From JAAFJT01 sp043744455 (GTDB lineage: Bacteria; Bacteroidota; Bacteroidia; Chitinophagales; Saprospiraceae), in contig JAYTUQ010000153.1 of the NCBI GenBank assembly GCA_043744455.1, positions 4,321 to 68,320 on the forward strand: DNA of 64,000 nucleotides. Reading direction: 5' to 3'. Below are positions 17,605 to 24,858 of the stretch, piece after piece (within the stretch, counting starts at the first letter, position 1; each line of letters opens with the position of its first letter). The notes beneath the pieces are model-generated. The model saw nothing but the letters and a program-made list of their open reading frames with translations, searched no databases and was not told the DNA's origin. A program made the translations under genes and the position numbers.

Positions 17605-18033
17605 TTATTGAACCCGATACCAGGTTTGCGTTCTATAAAATGGTCCTATCCAGCCGCGCACCTTCATTTGGTTGCCATTGCCGTTTTCAAACCACATCGT
17701 GCAACTATATTCTTTACCTTTTTCAGGGTCGAGAATTTTTCCACCTTTCCAAGTCGAGCCGCTCAACGCCATATCTCGAACAATCATCATTTGCATCATT
17801 TTTTGACCCTTGCGCCAGTCTGTACATTTTTCACAAACGCGATTTGGGTCTGTACTTTTACGCAAAAAAGCGATGATTTTGCCATACACTTTGCCATTTT
17901 CTTGATACAACTGCACGTTCGATTTGGCTTCGCCCGTTTCGTCGTCAATCGTTTTCCAAACCCCAATGGGCGATTGTGCTTTCAAGCCTAAAAATAAAAA
18001 GGCGAATATGCCCAATAATAAGAATTTTCTCAT
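17605..18033 (-). CDS. DUF2147 family secreted protein
   Basis: The 142-aa protein has a signal peptide (MRKFLLLGIFAFLFLGLKAQ). The DUF2147 pattern follows: SPIGVWKTIDDETGEAKSNV, VYGKIIAFL, CEKCTDWRKGQ, then MIVRDMALSG and WKGGKILDPEKGKEYSC, ending in a beta-rich stretch with VRGWIGPFYRTQTWYR. The family is a periplasmic or extracellular lipocalin-like barrel of unknown function. It sits 73 bp upstream of the NTF2-like gene on the same strand; both are small exported proteins. Confidence 0.8.
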   Translation of the reverse strand: MRKFLLLGIFAFLFLGLKAQSPIGVWKTIDDETGEAKSNVQLYQENGKVYGKIIAFLRKSTDPNRVCEKCTDWRKGQKMMQMMIVRDMALSGSTWKGGKILDPEKGKEYSCTMWFENGNGNQMKVRGWIGPFYRTQTWYRVQ

Positions 18034-18219
18034 TCTGAAATTGATTTGTTTAGTTGAATAAATTGATTTTTTAGTTATAAATCAGACAAAAAAACGCTAA
18101 ATATTTTAAAAAATAGACTTTTAGGGCTTTTTTATGAAAAAAATAACGAGATTACCCCCTCAGTATAAACGGTTTCAAACGGCTCTTTTTCTTAAAAATA
18201 AAAAAAAACAGAAATGAAA

Positions 18220-18251
18220 TTTGGTCACATGGAGAAAACGACATACGTTTG
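18220..18251 (+). promoter_or_regulatory. Promoter of the Phe/Tyr operon leader
   Basis: TTTG (18220-18223) and TACGTTTG (18244-18251) are 20 nt apart, an exact match to the Bacteroidota -33/-7 pattern. Transcription would begin near 18255, about 20 nt before the leader-peptide ATG. Confidence 0.7.
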
Positions 18252-18274
18252 CACCCAATAAAATCAATCAGACG

Positions 18275-18364
18275 ATGACGCGCCCTTTCGCAAATAATTT
18301 TAGCTTTTTTTATTTTTACTTTTACAACAACTGTAAGAGGAGCTACTTATTTGCGCGGCGATAA
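18275..18364 (+). CDS. Phe/Tyr-rich leader peptide of the pheA operon
   Basis: A 29-codon ORF (ATG 18275, TAA 18362-18364) contains 7 Phe and 4 Tyr, including the run FSFFYFYFY at residues 9-17. It lies directly downstream of a well-matched promoter and upstream of an intrinsic terminator and pheA. The composition is what is expected of an attenuation leader that senses charged tRNA-Phe and tRNA-Tyr. The peptide itself need have no function. No Shine-Dalgarno site is seen, as is usual in this phylum. Confidence 0.8.
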   Translation: MTRPFANNFSFFYFYFYNNCKRSYLFARR

Positions 18365-18419
18365 AAAATATATTCGCTTTAACATGCAAAAGGAGTTCCT
18401 CAACAGGAACTCCTTTTTT
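18289..18419 (+). promoter_or_regulatory. Transcription attenuator of the Phe/Tyr operon
   Basis: Four segments can be drawn. Segment 1 CGCAAATAA (18289-18297) pairs with TTATTTGCG (18347-18355). Segment 2 AGGAGCTACTT (18338-18348) pairs in 10 of 11 positions with segment 3 AAGGAGTTCCT (18390-18400), giving an antiterminator. Segment 3 pairs with segment 4 AGGAACTCCTT (18405-18415), followed by T6, giving the terminator (18388-18419). A ribosome stalled on the Phe/Tyr codons (18299-18325) would cover segment 1 and free segment 2. This is the classical enterobacterial logic; the regulation is inferred from structure. Confidence 0.75.
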
Positions 18420-18512
18420 GTTTTGTAAAACAATTGCTTTTTATCAAACATCAAATTATTTTTTGCGTAAACCATTGACTATCAAACATTTTTTTAAAGA
18501 ATCAATAACAAA

Positions 18513-19418
18513 ATGGACTTGTATCATCAACAAATAAACGATAAAAAGCTAACGGCACATAGCAACGGACAAGCAAAGCAACTGCTAAGAGTTGCCATTC
18601 AAGGCGTGCAAGGCGCATTCCACGAAATAGCAGCCAGGCGTTTTCATACCAGCACCGATATTGATGTCGTTCCCGCCGACACCTTCGATATTTTGATTCA
18701 ACAAGTCGAATCAGGCGAGGCAGATTCAGCAGTCATGGCGATTGAAAATACGATTGCAGGAAGTTTATTGAGAAATTACAACTTATTGAATAACAGTAAT
18801 TTACGCATACGTGGTGAAGTTTTTTTAAGGATAAAACAAAACCTCATGGCTTTGCCCGGCATTTCGATAGAGGATTTAGAAGAAGTCCACAGTCATCCAG
18901 TGGCACTACAACAATGTGAGGATTTTTTCGCCCAATACCCAAAAATTAAACTTGTCGAGTCACATGATACGGCTTTAGTCGCCAAACAGATTCGAGAAAA
19001 TGGCTTAACAAATATCGGTGCCGTTGGCTCTGAATTGGCGGCTGAAATTTACGATATGAATATCCTTGGCGCGAGCATTGAAACCTACAAAAAGAACTTC
19101 ACGCGTTTTTTATACATTACAAAAGAAAATAACGAGACCCATATTTTACCCGATTTCGATAAAGTTTCCCTTGTTTTTGTTACGAATCACACTGTTGGAA
19201 GCCTTTATAAAGCCCTTGAAGTGCTGTCGCGCAACAATTGCAATTTGACAAAAATTCAATCCGCCCCTATTATGGATAAGCCTTGGGAATATATGTTTTT
19301 CTTAGATTTTACGATTGGTGCATATTCCAATTATCCACAAGCGATGCTTGAATTACATCGTGTTGTTGGTGAAATTAAAGTACTGGGCGAATATCGTAGT
19401 GGTGAGTATTTTGAGTAG
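18513..19418 (+). CDS. pheA: Prephenate dehydratase
   Basis: The 301-aa protein converts prephenate to phenylpyruvate. It starts with a 25-residue extension, then VAIQGVQGAFHEIAARRF, the conserved AIENTIAGSLLRNYNLL, SHPVALQQC and the catalytic TRF (197-199). A C-terminal ACT domain (from about 215, KVSLVFVTNHTVGSLYKALE) is the usual phenylalanine allosteric site. There is no chorismate mutase domain; that activity sits in the bifunctional gene at the end of the operon. First structural gene after the attenuator. Confidence 0.95.
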   Translation: MDLYHQQINDKKLTAHSNGQAKQLLRVAIQGVQGAFHEIAARRFHTSTDIDVVPADTFDILIQQVESGEADSAVMAIENTIAGSLLRNYNLLNNSNLRIRGEVFLRIKQNLMALPGISIEDLEEVHSHPVALQQCEDFFAQYPKIKLVESHDTALVAKQIRENGLTNIGAVGSELAAEIYDMNILGASIETYKKNFTRFLYITKENNETHILPDFDKVSLVFVTNHTVGSLYKALEVLSRNNCNLTKIQSAPIMDKPWEYMFFLDFTIGAYSNYPQAMLELHRVVGEIKVLGEYRSGEYFE

Positions 19419-19433
19419 TGATGGCGTTTTAAA

Positions 19434-19466
19434 ACGTTTAGGAAATTTTAAAAGTTTCCTAAACGT
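19434..19466 (+). repeat. Operon-internal hairpin between pheA and aminotransferase
   Basis: ACGTTTAGGAAA (19434-19445) pairs exactly with TTTCCTAAACGT (19455-19466) around a self-complementary TTTTAAAAG loop. It has no poly-T tail, so RNA processing or partial termination is more likely than full termination. Confidence 0.6.
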
Positions 19467-19502
19467 GTAATTTACTTATAAAAGTTTGAATATCAATGAA
19501 TT

Positions 19503-20675
19503 ATGAGCATTAAAGTAGCGAGCCGGTTAGATTCCATTCATGAATATTATTTTTCTAAAAAATTAAAAGAAATCGCTGAACTGAATGCAGCAGGTAACAA
19601 TGTGTTGAACCTTGGCATTGGTTCGCCCGATTTGCCCCCCTCAGTATCTGCGATAGAAAAACTCATAGAATCGGCTCAATTGCCGACAAGTCATGCGTAT
19701 CAAGGCTATGTCGGTGTCTTGGCATTGCGCGAAGCGATGTGTGCATTTTATAAAAAACATTATAGCGTTTCGCTCAATCCTGTGAATGAAATATTGCCTT
19801 TGTTGGGGTCAAAAGAAGGCATTATGCACATCTGCATGACCTATTTGGAGGCGGGCGACGAAGCATTATTGCCCAATCCAGGTTATCCGACTTATCGGGC
19901 AGCCGTCACTTTAGCGGGTGCAAAATGCGTGGATTACAACTTGACAGAGACAAACGGCTGGTTGCCCGACCTCGATGTTTTGGCACAACAAGACTTGTCG
20001 AAAGTCAAATTGATGTTTGTCAATTACCCGCACATGCCGACGGGCGCACAAGGCTCGCAAGCCTTTTTTGAAGAACTCGTTGCATTCGCAAAACAACATA
20101 ATATATTGATTGTCAATGACAATCCATACAGTTTTATATTGAATGAGCACCCCCTCAGTATTTTGTCAATCGAAGGCGCAAAGCACGTGGCATTAGAGTT
20201 AAATTCACTATCAAAAAGCCACAACATGGCAGGTTGGCGCGTGGGTATGTTGGCTGGCAAAGCTGAATTTTTGAGCGATGTCTTGCGTTTCAAATCGAAT
20301 ATGGATTCTGGCATGTTTCTACCCGTTCAGTTAGCCGCCGTCGAAGCCTTAAAAGCCGATAAAGAATGGTATTTAGATTTGAATGATGAATACCGTCGTC
20401 GGCAACAAAAAGTATTTGTGTTGTTGCGTTTGCTCGGCTGCACTTTCGATGAACGGCAAATGGGTATGTTCGTTTGGGCAAAGATACCCCCTCAGTATAA
20501 ATCGGGTTTCGAGCTGTCGGATGAGATTTTGCATGGTGCGAATATATTCATCACACCCGGCGGCATTTTTGGAACGCAAGGCGATGGATATATTCGGTCG
20601 TCGTTGTGTGCGCGTGAGATGGTTTTTGAAGAGGCGATTAAAAGGGTTTCTACGTTTTTAAGAGAACATAAATGA
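19503..20675 (+). CDS. PLP-dependent class I/II aminotransferase of aromatic amino acid synthesis
   Basis: The 390-aa fold-type I aminotransferase has VLNLGIGSPDLPPS (N-terminal substrate loop), an aspartate-binding VNYPHMPTGA, NDNPYSF, and the PLP lysine in LNSLSKSHNMAGWRVGMLAG. Operon position between pheA and tyrA suggests it transaminates phenylpyruvate and 4-hydroxyphenylpyruvate to Phe and Tyr, though it may also act on prephenate or oxaloacetate. Three iterated-motif copies lie inside (19637, 20151, 20488), each in a loop-like P-S or P-L-S context. Confidence 0.88.
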   Translation: MSIKVASRLDSIHEYYFSKKLKEIAELNAAGNNVLNLGIGSPDLPPSVSAIEKLIESAQLPTSHAYQGYVGVLALREAMCAFYKKHYSVSLNPVNEILPLLGSKEGIMHICMTYLEAGDEALLPNPGYPTYRAAVTLAGAKCVDYNLTETNGWLPDLDVLAQQDLSKVKLMFVNYPHMPTGAQGSQAFFEELVAFAKQHNILIVNDNPYSFILNEHPLSILSIEGAKHVALELNSLSKSHNMAGWRVGMLAGKAEFLSDVLRFKSNMDSGMFLPVQLAAVEALKADKEWYLDLNDEYRRRQQKVFVLLRLLGCTFDERQMGMFVWAKIPPQYKSGFELSDEILHGANIFITPGGIFGTQGDGYIRSSLCAREMVFEEAIKRVSTFLREHK

Positions 20676-20724
20676 TTGTTAATCAATAAATTGAAATAGT
20701 GTTTAGAAAAAACAAAAAACATAC

Positions 20725-21264
20725 ATGAGCCAACTGAATCGAGAAAAATTTGATGGTTATCCTGATAGTAGCTATTTTAAAACAAATGAAAATGCAGTAA
20801 GGCAATTTCCAAGCATTAGTAAATTTCCTAAATCATTAGGATTTGATGAAAAATGTCATGGATTTATCGTTTTACACAAAAAACACAAGCCAAGCGGTCT
20901 TGAACAAGAAATGCCCGCATGTATTTTTTTAAAATTGTCGGGCTGTCAAGTAGAATTGATTGAAGAGTTTGATTTTAAGCCTTCATTAGATGTTTCGATT
21001 AACGATAATTATTTTGAAATCAAACGTATTTCAAAAGCTTTTGATGTTACGAATGCTGTTATGGTGCAATTTAAAAGGTGTGAAAAAAAATCACAGAACA
21101 TGATTTTACACATTGACCAAAAAATAGAACCATCTAATTTGAAAAGAGTTATTCGGAAAGCATCTGAACGATACAATAAAATAAAAACAGTGATTTTAAT
21201 TTTCAGAAAGACCGTTATTGAGTTGGATAGAAGGACAATGCAGCAAGGAGATTATTTGGTATAA
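20725..21264 (+). CDS. Small PD-(D/E)XK nuclease/toxin-like protein inserted in the Phe/Tyr operon
   Basis: The 179-aa protein belongs to no enzyme of the pathway. Its layout resembles CDI/polymorphic-toxin nuclease tails: GFIVLHKKHKPSGLEQEM (Glu60/Glu62, candidate motif I), LKLSGCQVELIEE, then PSLDVSINDNYFEIKR (Asp89, Glu98-x-Lys100, candidate PD-(D/E)XK core), and an Asn/Gln-rich helix VTNAVMVQFKRCEKKSQNMIL with a terminal KTVILIF strand. No secretion domain and no immunity gene are adjacent. A shortened paralogue lies at 22385, and each copy is followed by a convergent small RNA. Nuclease function is inferred only from pattern. Confidence 0.6.
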   Translation: MSQLNREKFDGYPDSSYFKTNENAVRQFPSISKFPKSLGFDEKCHGFIVLHKKHKPSGLEQEMPACIFLKLSGCQVELIEEFDFKPSLDVSINDNYFEIKRISKAFDVTNAVMVQFKRCEKKSQNMILHIDQKIEPSNLKRVIRKASERYNKIKTVILIFRKTVIELDRRTMQQGDYLV

Positions 21265-21326
21265 AAAAATAAAACGGACTGCACGCGTGCCAATCCGTTT
21301 CTCTGGTGGGTCGTCCGTAGATAACC
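21262..21326 (-). ncRNA. Candidate small RNA 1, convergent with toxin-like gene
   Basis: On the minus strand TTTG (21363-21360) - N21 - TAAATTTG (21338-21331) is a full Bacteroidota promoter. The predicted RNA, about 65 nt, begins near CAATGGTTATC, contains GGACGACCCACCAG, and ends in the hairpin ACGGA...GCACGCGTGC...TCCGT followed by TTTTATTTTTTT. The same layout and core are found at candidate RNA 2. It is antisense to the 3' trailer of the toxin-like gene. No known RNA family was recognised. Confidence 0.65.
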
Positions 21327-21330
21327 ATTG

Positions 21331-21363
21331 CAAATTTACAAAGAAATATTAGTAATTGTCAAA
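21331..21363 (-). promoter_or_regulatory. Promoter of candidate small RNA 1
   Basis: Minus-strand TTTG (21360-21363) and TAAATTTG (21331-21338) with a 21-nt spacer. The spacer is identical in length to that of the homologous RNA 2 promoter. Confidence 0.6.
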
Positions 21364-21419
21364 TTTTAGTTTTAAAATTTATAAAACACTGAAAATCAAC
21401 AAATTGAAATAATTATTTT

Positions 21420-22259
21420 ATGACAGTAACAATAGTCGGCATAGGCTTAATCGGCGGTTCAATCGCCATCGGTCTCTACGAATCGGGTTTTGCAACCGAC
21501 ATAATAGGCGTTGAAGCATCAGAGGAACATGCTAAAAAAGCGTTGGGATTGGGTCTTGTCAACCGCATTTTGCCGTTGGAGGAAGCGATTGCTGCGAGCG
21601 ATATTGTCATCGTGGCAACGCCAGTGAATAGTTTAACGACTTTGTTGCCACTGATTTTGGATAAAATAGATAGGCAAATCGTGATGGATGTGGGTTCAAC
21701 GAAGGTAAATATCATGGAAGCGGTGCGTTTGCATCCCAAACGTAGTCATTTTATAGCAACACATCCGATGGCAGGGACAGAGTTTTCGGGACCACAAGCA
21801 GCGATACCAAAACTCTTTGAAGACAAGGTTTGCGTTTTGTGCGATGTGGAACAAAGCAGCGACGAGGCGCAACAATCGGCCAAAAACATGTATAAATCAT
21901 TGAAAATGAATCTTTTATACATGAACGCAGATGACCATGACGTACACACAGCTTATGTGAGTCATATTGCACACATTTCAAGTTTCGCTTTGGCTTTGAC
22001 TGTTTTGGAAAAAGAGCAAGATGAAAATGCCATTTTTAACTTAGCGAGTGGTGGTTTTCGTTCGTCGGTGCGTTTGGCAAAATCGAACCCAGAAACATGG
22101 ATTCCGATATTTGAACAAAATCGCGATAATGTCTTGGATGTTTTAGACGAACACATACACATATTAAGTACTATGCGGTCGCATTTGATTAAGCGGCGTT
22201 TTAAGGATTTTTATGATATGATTGAAAAAGCGAACGACATTAAGCGGATTTTGAAATAA
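21420..22259 (+). CDS. tyrA: Prephenate dehydrogenase
   Basis: The 279-aa NAD-dependent enzyme oxidises prephenate to 4-hydroxyphenylpyruvate for tyrosine synthesis. The N-terminal TVTIVGIGLIGGSIAIGLYESG is the GxGxxG dinucleotide fold. IVIVATPVNSLTTLLPLI, MDVGSTKVNI and the HPMAGTEFSGPQAA signature are all present, with YVSHIAHISSFALAL as the helical dimerisation domain. There is no ACT or chorismate mutase domain. It lies between the two toxin-like cassettes, 155 bp downstream of the first gene, so it may need readthrough past the first cassette or its own promoter. Confidence 0.95.
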   Translation: MTVTIVGIGLIGGSIAIGLYESGFATDIIGVEASEEHAKKALGLGLVNRILPLEEAIAASDIVIVATPVNSLTTLLPLILDKIDRQIVMDVGSTKVNIMEAVRLHPKRSHFIATHPMAGTEFSGPQAAIPKLFEDKVCVLCDVEQSSDEAQQSAKNMYKSLKMNLLYMNADDHDVHTAYVSHIAHISSFALALTVLEKEQDENAIFNLASGGFRSSVRLAKSNPETWIPIFEQNRDNVLDVLDEHIHILSTMRSHLIKRRFKDFYDMIEKANDIKRILK

Positions 22260-22384
22260 GGTACTGAGGGGGTGTTGGGAATCGGAATTTTAGAAAAATT
22301 GGGTATTCATAAGAACGGTATTTTGTCTAAATTGTGCTGCTTTTAACAGCATAATATATTTTCGAGTAAAACCAAACAGATATT

Positions 22385-22597
22385 ATGAGGAACTTAAACA
22401 AGTTGAAATTTGATGAATATTCGAGGAGTGTGTACTTTAAAGAGACGAAATCAGCATTACCGTATTTCCGAGACATAATAAAGTTTACCAACGGTTTGGG
22501 TTACAATGCGATAAGCGATGGTTATATTGTTCTGCACCGTAAACACAGTCCAAGCGGTTTAGAAGATGAGATGCCTGAAGACAGTTATATTAAATAG
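22385..22597 (+). pseudogene. Truncated paralogue of the toxin-like protein
   Basis: The 70-aa ORF aligns with residues 1-70 of the protein at 20725: KFDEYSRSVYFKETKSALP and GYIVLHRKHSPSGLEDEMP match KFDGYPDSSYFKTNENAVR and GFIVLHKKHKPSGLEQEMP. It then ends, so the Asp...Glu-x-Lys core and everything after is missing. It keeps a convergent small RNA of its own. It may be a decayed toxin or a short independent protein; decay is more likely. Confidence 0.6.
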
Positions 22598-22631
22598 AAA
22601 AATGATGTTGAATGGTAGGTATGATATTTAA

Positions 22632-22698
22632 AAAAAATGAGCGAAAGTTGACATGTTTCAACTTTCACTCGCTGGGGGTCGTCCTCGAACAACCGTTG
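22632..22698 (-). ncRNA. Candidate small RNA 2, homologue of RNA 1
   Basis: Minus-strand promoter TTTG (22732-22729) - N21 - TATCTTTG (22707-22700). The RNA reads CAACGGTTGT...GAGGACGACCCCCAG and ends in the hairpin GAGTGAAAGTTGA / TCAACTTTCGCTC followed by T8. The 5' half matches RNA 1 closely, while the terminator arms are different sequences forming the same structure. Conservation of a core plus compensatory terminator change argues for a real RNA. It lies just downstream of the truncated paralogue. Confidence 0.65.
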
Positions 22699-22699
22699 C

Positions 22700-22732
22700 A
22701 AAGATAAGTACTTCTTCTTTATTATGTCAAAT
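22700..22732 (-). promoter_or_regulatory. Promoter of candidate small RNA 2
   Basis: TTTG (22729-22732) and TATCTTTG (22700-22707) on the minus strand, spacer 21 nt. Sequence similarity to cassette 1 continues upstream of this promoter (ATAAAATATTGAAAAGTAA against ATAAAACACTGAAAATCAA). Confidence 0.6.
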
Positions 22733-22871
22733 ATTTATTTTACATTCCATAAAATATTGAAAAGTAAGCATTTATACCGATTTAAAGGATTCCTTCGGAA
22801 GGGAGTTTAAACACAGCAATAATAATTTTAAAATATAACAATCAGTTTTTTATTAAAAAGAAGAAAAAATC

Positions 22872-23978
22872 ATGGATTTAAAACCTTTTTTAGAAGTTCA
22901 ATCGAAACGCCCGTTCCTCATAGCAGGACCTTGTTCGGCAGAGACCGAAGGGCAAGTTATGAGTATCGCCCGCGATTTGGCGGCACAAGGCAATGTTGAC
23001 CTTTTCCGCAGCGGTATATGGAAGCCCCGCACACGTCCGGGCATGTTTGAAGGCGTAGGCAGCGAGGGTTTGAAGTGGCTGAAACGTGTCAAAGAAGAGA
23101 CAGGTTTGCGGACGACGGTAGAAGTGGCGAACGCGCATCACGTATATGAAGCCTTGAAATTTGGCGTAGATGTCTTGTGGATTGGCGCGCGGACAACAGT
23201 TAATCCGTTTTCAGTGCAGGAAATCGCTGACGCGTTGCGCGGTGTGGACATTCCTGTGATGATTAAAAACCCAATTAATCCCGATTTAGAATTGTGGCTG
23301 GGTGCATTTGAACGCTTGAATAAAGTCGGTATCACACGTTTGGCAGCGATTCATCGTGGCTTTTCATCGGCAGCAAAAACGCAGTACCGTAACGTGCCAC
23401 ATTGGGAAATAGCCATTGAATTGATGCGTCGGATGCCAAATTTGCCAATTATTGGCGACAATTCGCACATTTGTGGCAATCGTCACATGTTAGCAGAAGT
23501 AGCGCAAGAGATGATGGATTTGAACTTCGACGGCTTGATTACAGAAGTTCACTGTAATCCTGACGAAGCATGGTCAGATGCCAAACAACAAATTACACCG
23601 CCTGTTTACAAGGCATTGATTGACAATTTGGTATTACGTGCCGAAAAAGATGCGGGTTTCTTGAACTCAATCGAAGCGTTACGTGTACAAATTGACCAAA
23701 TTGACAATGAATTGTTGAATTTATTGGGCAAACGTATGGGTTTTGCAGAAGAAATTGGTGCATATAAAAAACGCAACAATATTGCCATTTTGCAAACAAA
23801 CCGTTGGAGCGAAATTTTGAATTCGGCGGTTCAAAAAGGTCGTGAACGTGATTTGAGCGACGAGTTCGTCATTCAGTTATTGACAGCGATTCACCAAGAG
23901 TCAATTCGTCATCAGACATTGATTATGAACGCTCACGAAGAGCCGAAAGAAACAGCGACGTTGGCAACAGCTAAGTAA
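22872..23978 (+). CDS. Bifunctional DAHP synthase / chorismate mutase
   Basis: The 368-aa protein joins two activities. Residues about 1-265 are a type I-beta (KDPG-aldolase-like) DAHP synthase (FLIAGPCSAETEGQ, then SGIWKPRTRPG, IKNPINPDLELWLGA, IGDNSHICGNRHML), making DAHP from PEP and erythrose 4-phosphate. Residues about 273-355 are an AroQ-type chorismate mutase (LRVQIDQIDNELLNLLGKRM, EIGAYKKRNNI, QESIRHQ). This fusion is normal in Bacteroidota and lets the mutase regulate pathway entry. Last gene of the operon, ending before a terminator at 24005. Confidence 0.93.
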   Translation: MDLKPFLEVQSKRPFLIAGPCSAETEGQVMSIARDLAAQGNVDLFRSGIWKPRTRPGMFEGVGSEGLKWLKRVKEETGLRTTVEVANAHHVYEALKFGVDVLWIGARTTVNPFSVQEIADALRGVDIPVMIKNPINPDLELWLGAFERLNKVGITRLAAIHRGFSSAAKTQYRNVPHWEIAIELMRRMPNLPIIGDNSHICGNRHMLAEVAQEMMDLNFDGLITEVHCNPDEAWSDAKQQITPPVYKALIDNLVLRAEKDAGFLNSIEALRVQIDQIDNELLNLLGKRMGFAEEIGAYKKRNNIAILQTNRWSEILNSAVQKGRERDLSDEFVIQLLTAIHQESIRHQTLIMNAHEEPKETATLATAK

Positions 23979-24004
23979 TATTCTACTAAAAACAGTATAA
24001 CAAG

Positions 24005-24062
24005 GGCAAAAGACACCCCCTCAGTATCGAGCAATCGGTCGGGTGTTTTTTGCCTTTTTTAT
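24005..24062 (+). terminator. Operon terminator containing an iterated-motif copy
   Basis: GGCAAAAGACACCC (24005-24018) pairs with GGGTGTTTTTTGCC (24041-24054), with a nested CGA/TCG, followed by TTTTTT. CCCCTCAGTA (24017-24026) starts within the 5' arm. It closes the Phe/Tyr operon. Confidence 0.8.
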
Positions 24063-24765
24063 TTTTTAAATAAAATAAATACCAGATAAATGGTATTTTT
24101 AAAATAATAATAGGAAAAAAAGCAGTTTGAAGAAAATCGAAAAAATAAATTATATTTCACAATGGCATAATTTTGTAATTGAATTTCTAATTGATAATCA
24201 ATTATTTATGCTTAATTTTAGTATGAATTAGCGCATAATTTGTCCGTACAACGCCCTTAAAATGTATTTGTAGAAGCAGAAAAGGAATCTCATCTTTGTG
24301 ACATGTTCAAGGATATGTTCATGGGATTATTCTTTTTGCTGTCGCCAGCAAGCCGTAGTTCTTTTCAATTTTATTAGCAAAACAAAACAAACGTTAGTTT
24401 TCAGTGAGAACACCATGAGAAAACTATTCAGACACTATGAAAGCATCCTCATTATCGGTGAGGATTTTATCATGGATAATTTAAATTTAACACTACGGCT
24501 TGCTGATGGCGATTTTTCAAGAAATAAAGTGATGATTAATAGAAAAACAACACGGTGACAAACATTAGAAAAACATAAAATACCTCTATTTTGTCGTTAA
24601 AAGATTAAGAAATTCGGTTTTACGAGTTAAGAAATATGTTCATGGGATTATAATTTGTTGTGGCGGGCTTGCATGGATGCAGCCCGTTTTTTTTATGCCT
24701 AAAATAAAACACCTCTTTTGTCAATTCTCTGTCTCATCCTGGCACATTACCAATGTTTTTAGGAA
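24063..24765. other. Long intergenic region with an 18-bp direct repeat
   Basis: About 700 bp of AT-rich sequence between the Phe/Tyr operon and mutL. ATATGTTCATGGGATTAT occurs twice (24313-24330 and about 24633-24650), some 320 bp apart. An 86-codon ORF (24298-24558) spans part of it but has no recognised domain and an odd composition, so it is not called. A hairpin with a T8 tail (24662-24693) follows the second repeat, suggesting a transcript ends there. Confidence 0.45.
24662..24693 (+). terminator. Orphan intrinsic terminator upstream of mutL
   Basis: CGGGCTTGCA and TGCAGCCCG pair around TGGA with one bulge, followed by TTTTTTTT. No called gene precedes it closely, so it may end an unrecognised transcript that starts in the 24.3-24.6 kb region. 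Confidence 0.65.
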
Positions 24766-24793
24766 TTGAAGCCTTTGAGTGAAGTAAATATTG

Positions 24794-24801
24794 TAAATTT
24801 G
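24794..24801 (+). promoter_or_regulatory. Candidate -7 box for mutL
   Basis: TAAATTTG lies 57 bp before the chosen mutL ATG. TTTG at 24774-24777 is 16 nt upstream, shorter than the usual 20, so support is partial. Confidence 0.4.
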
Positions 24802-24858
24802 TCCCTTCTGAACCCTTACATACTGAGGGGTCTGAAAATAAAGGAAATTGACAAAATT

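Noticed and set aside
20676..22871. IS element or integrative element carrying the two toxin-like cassettes
   Set aside because: No transposase, integrase, terminal inverted repeats or target duplications could be found around either cassette.
24298..24558. 86-codon ORF upstream of mutL
   Set aside because: No recognisable domain, unusual Cys-rich start, no promoter or neighbour logic, and it begins inside one copy of the direct repeat.
24766..24858. 31-codon N-terminal extension of MutL from a TTG
   Set aside because: The conserved MutL N-terminus begins at the ATG at 24859; the extension spans an iterated-motif copy and a -7-like box.
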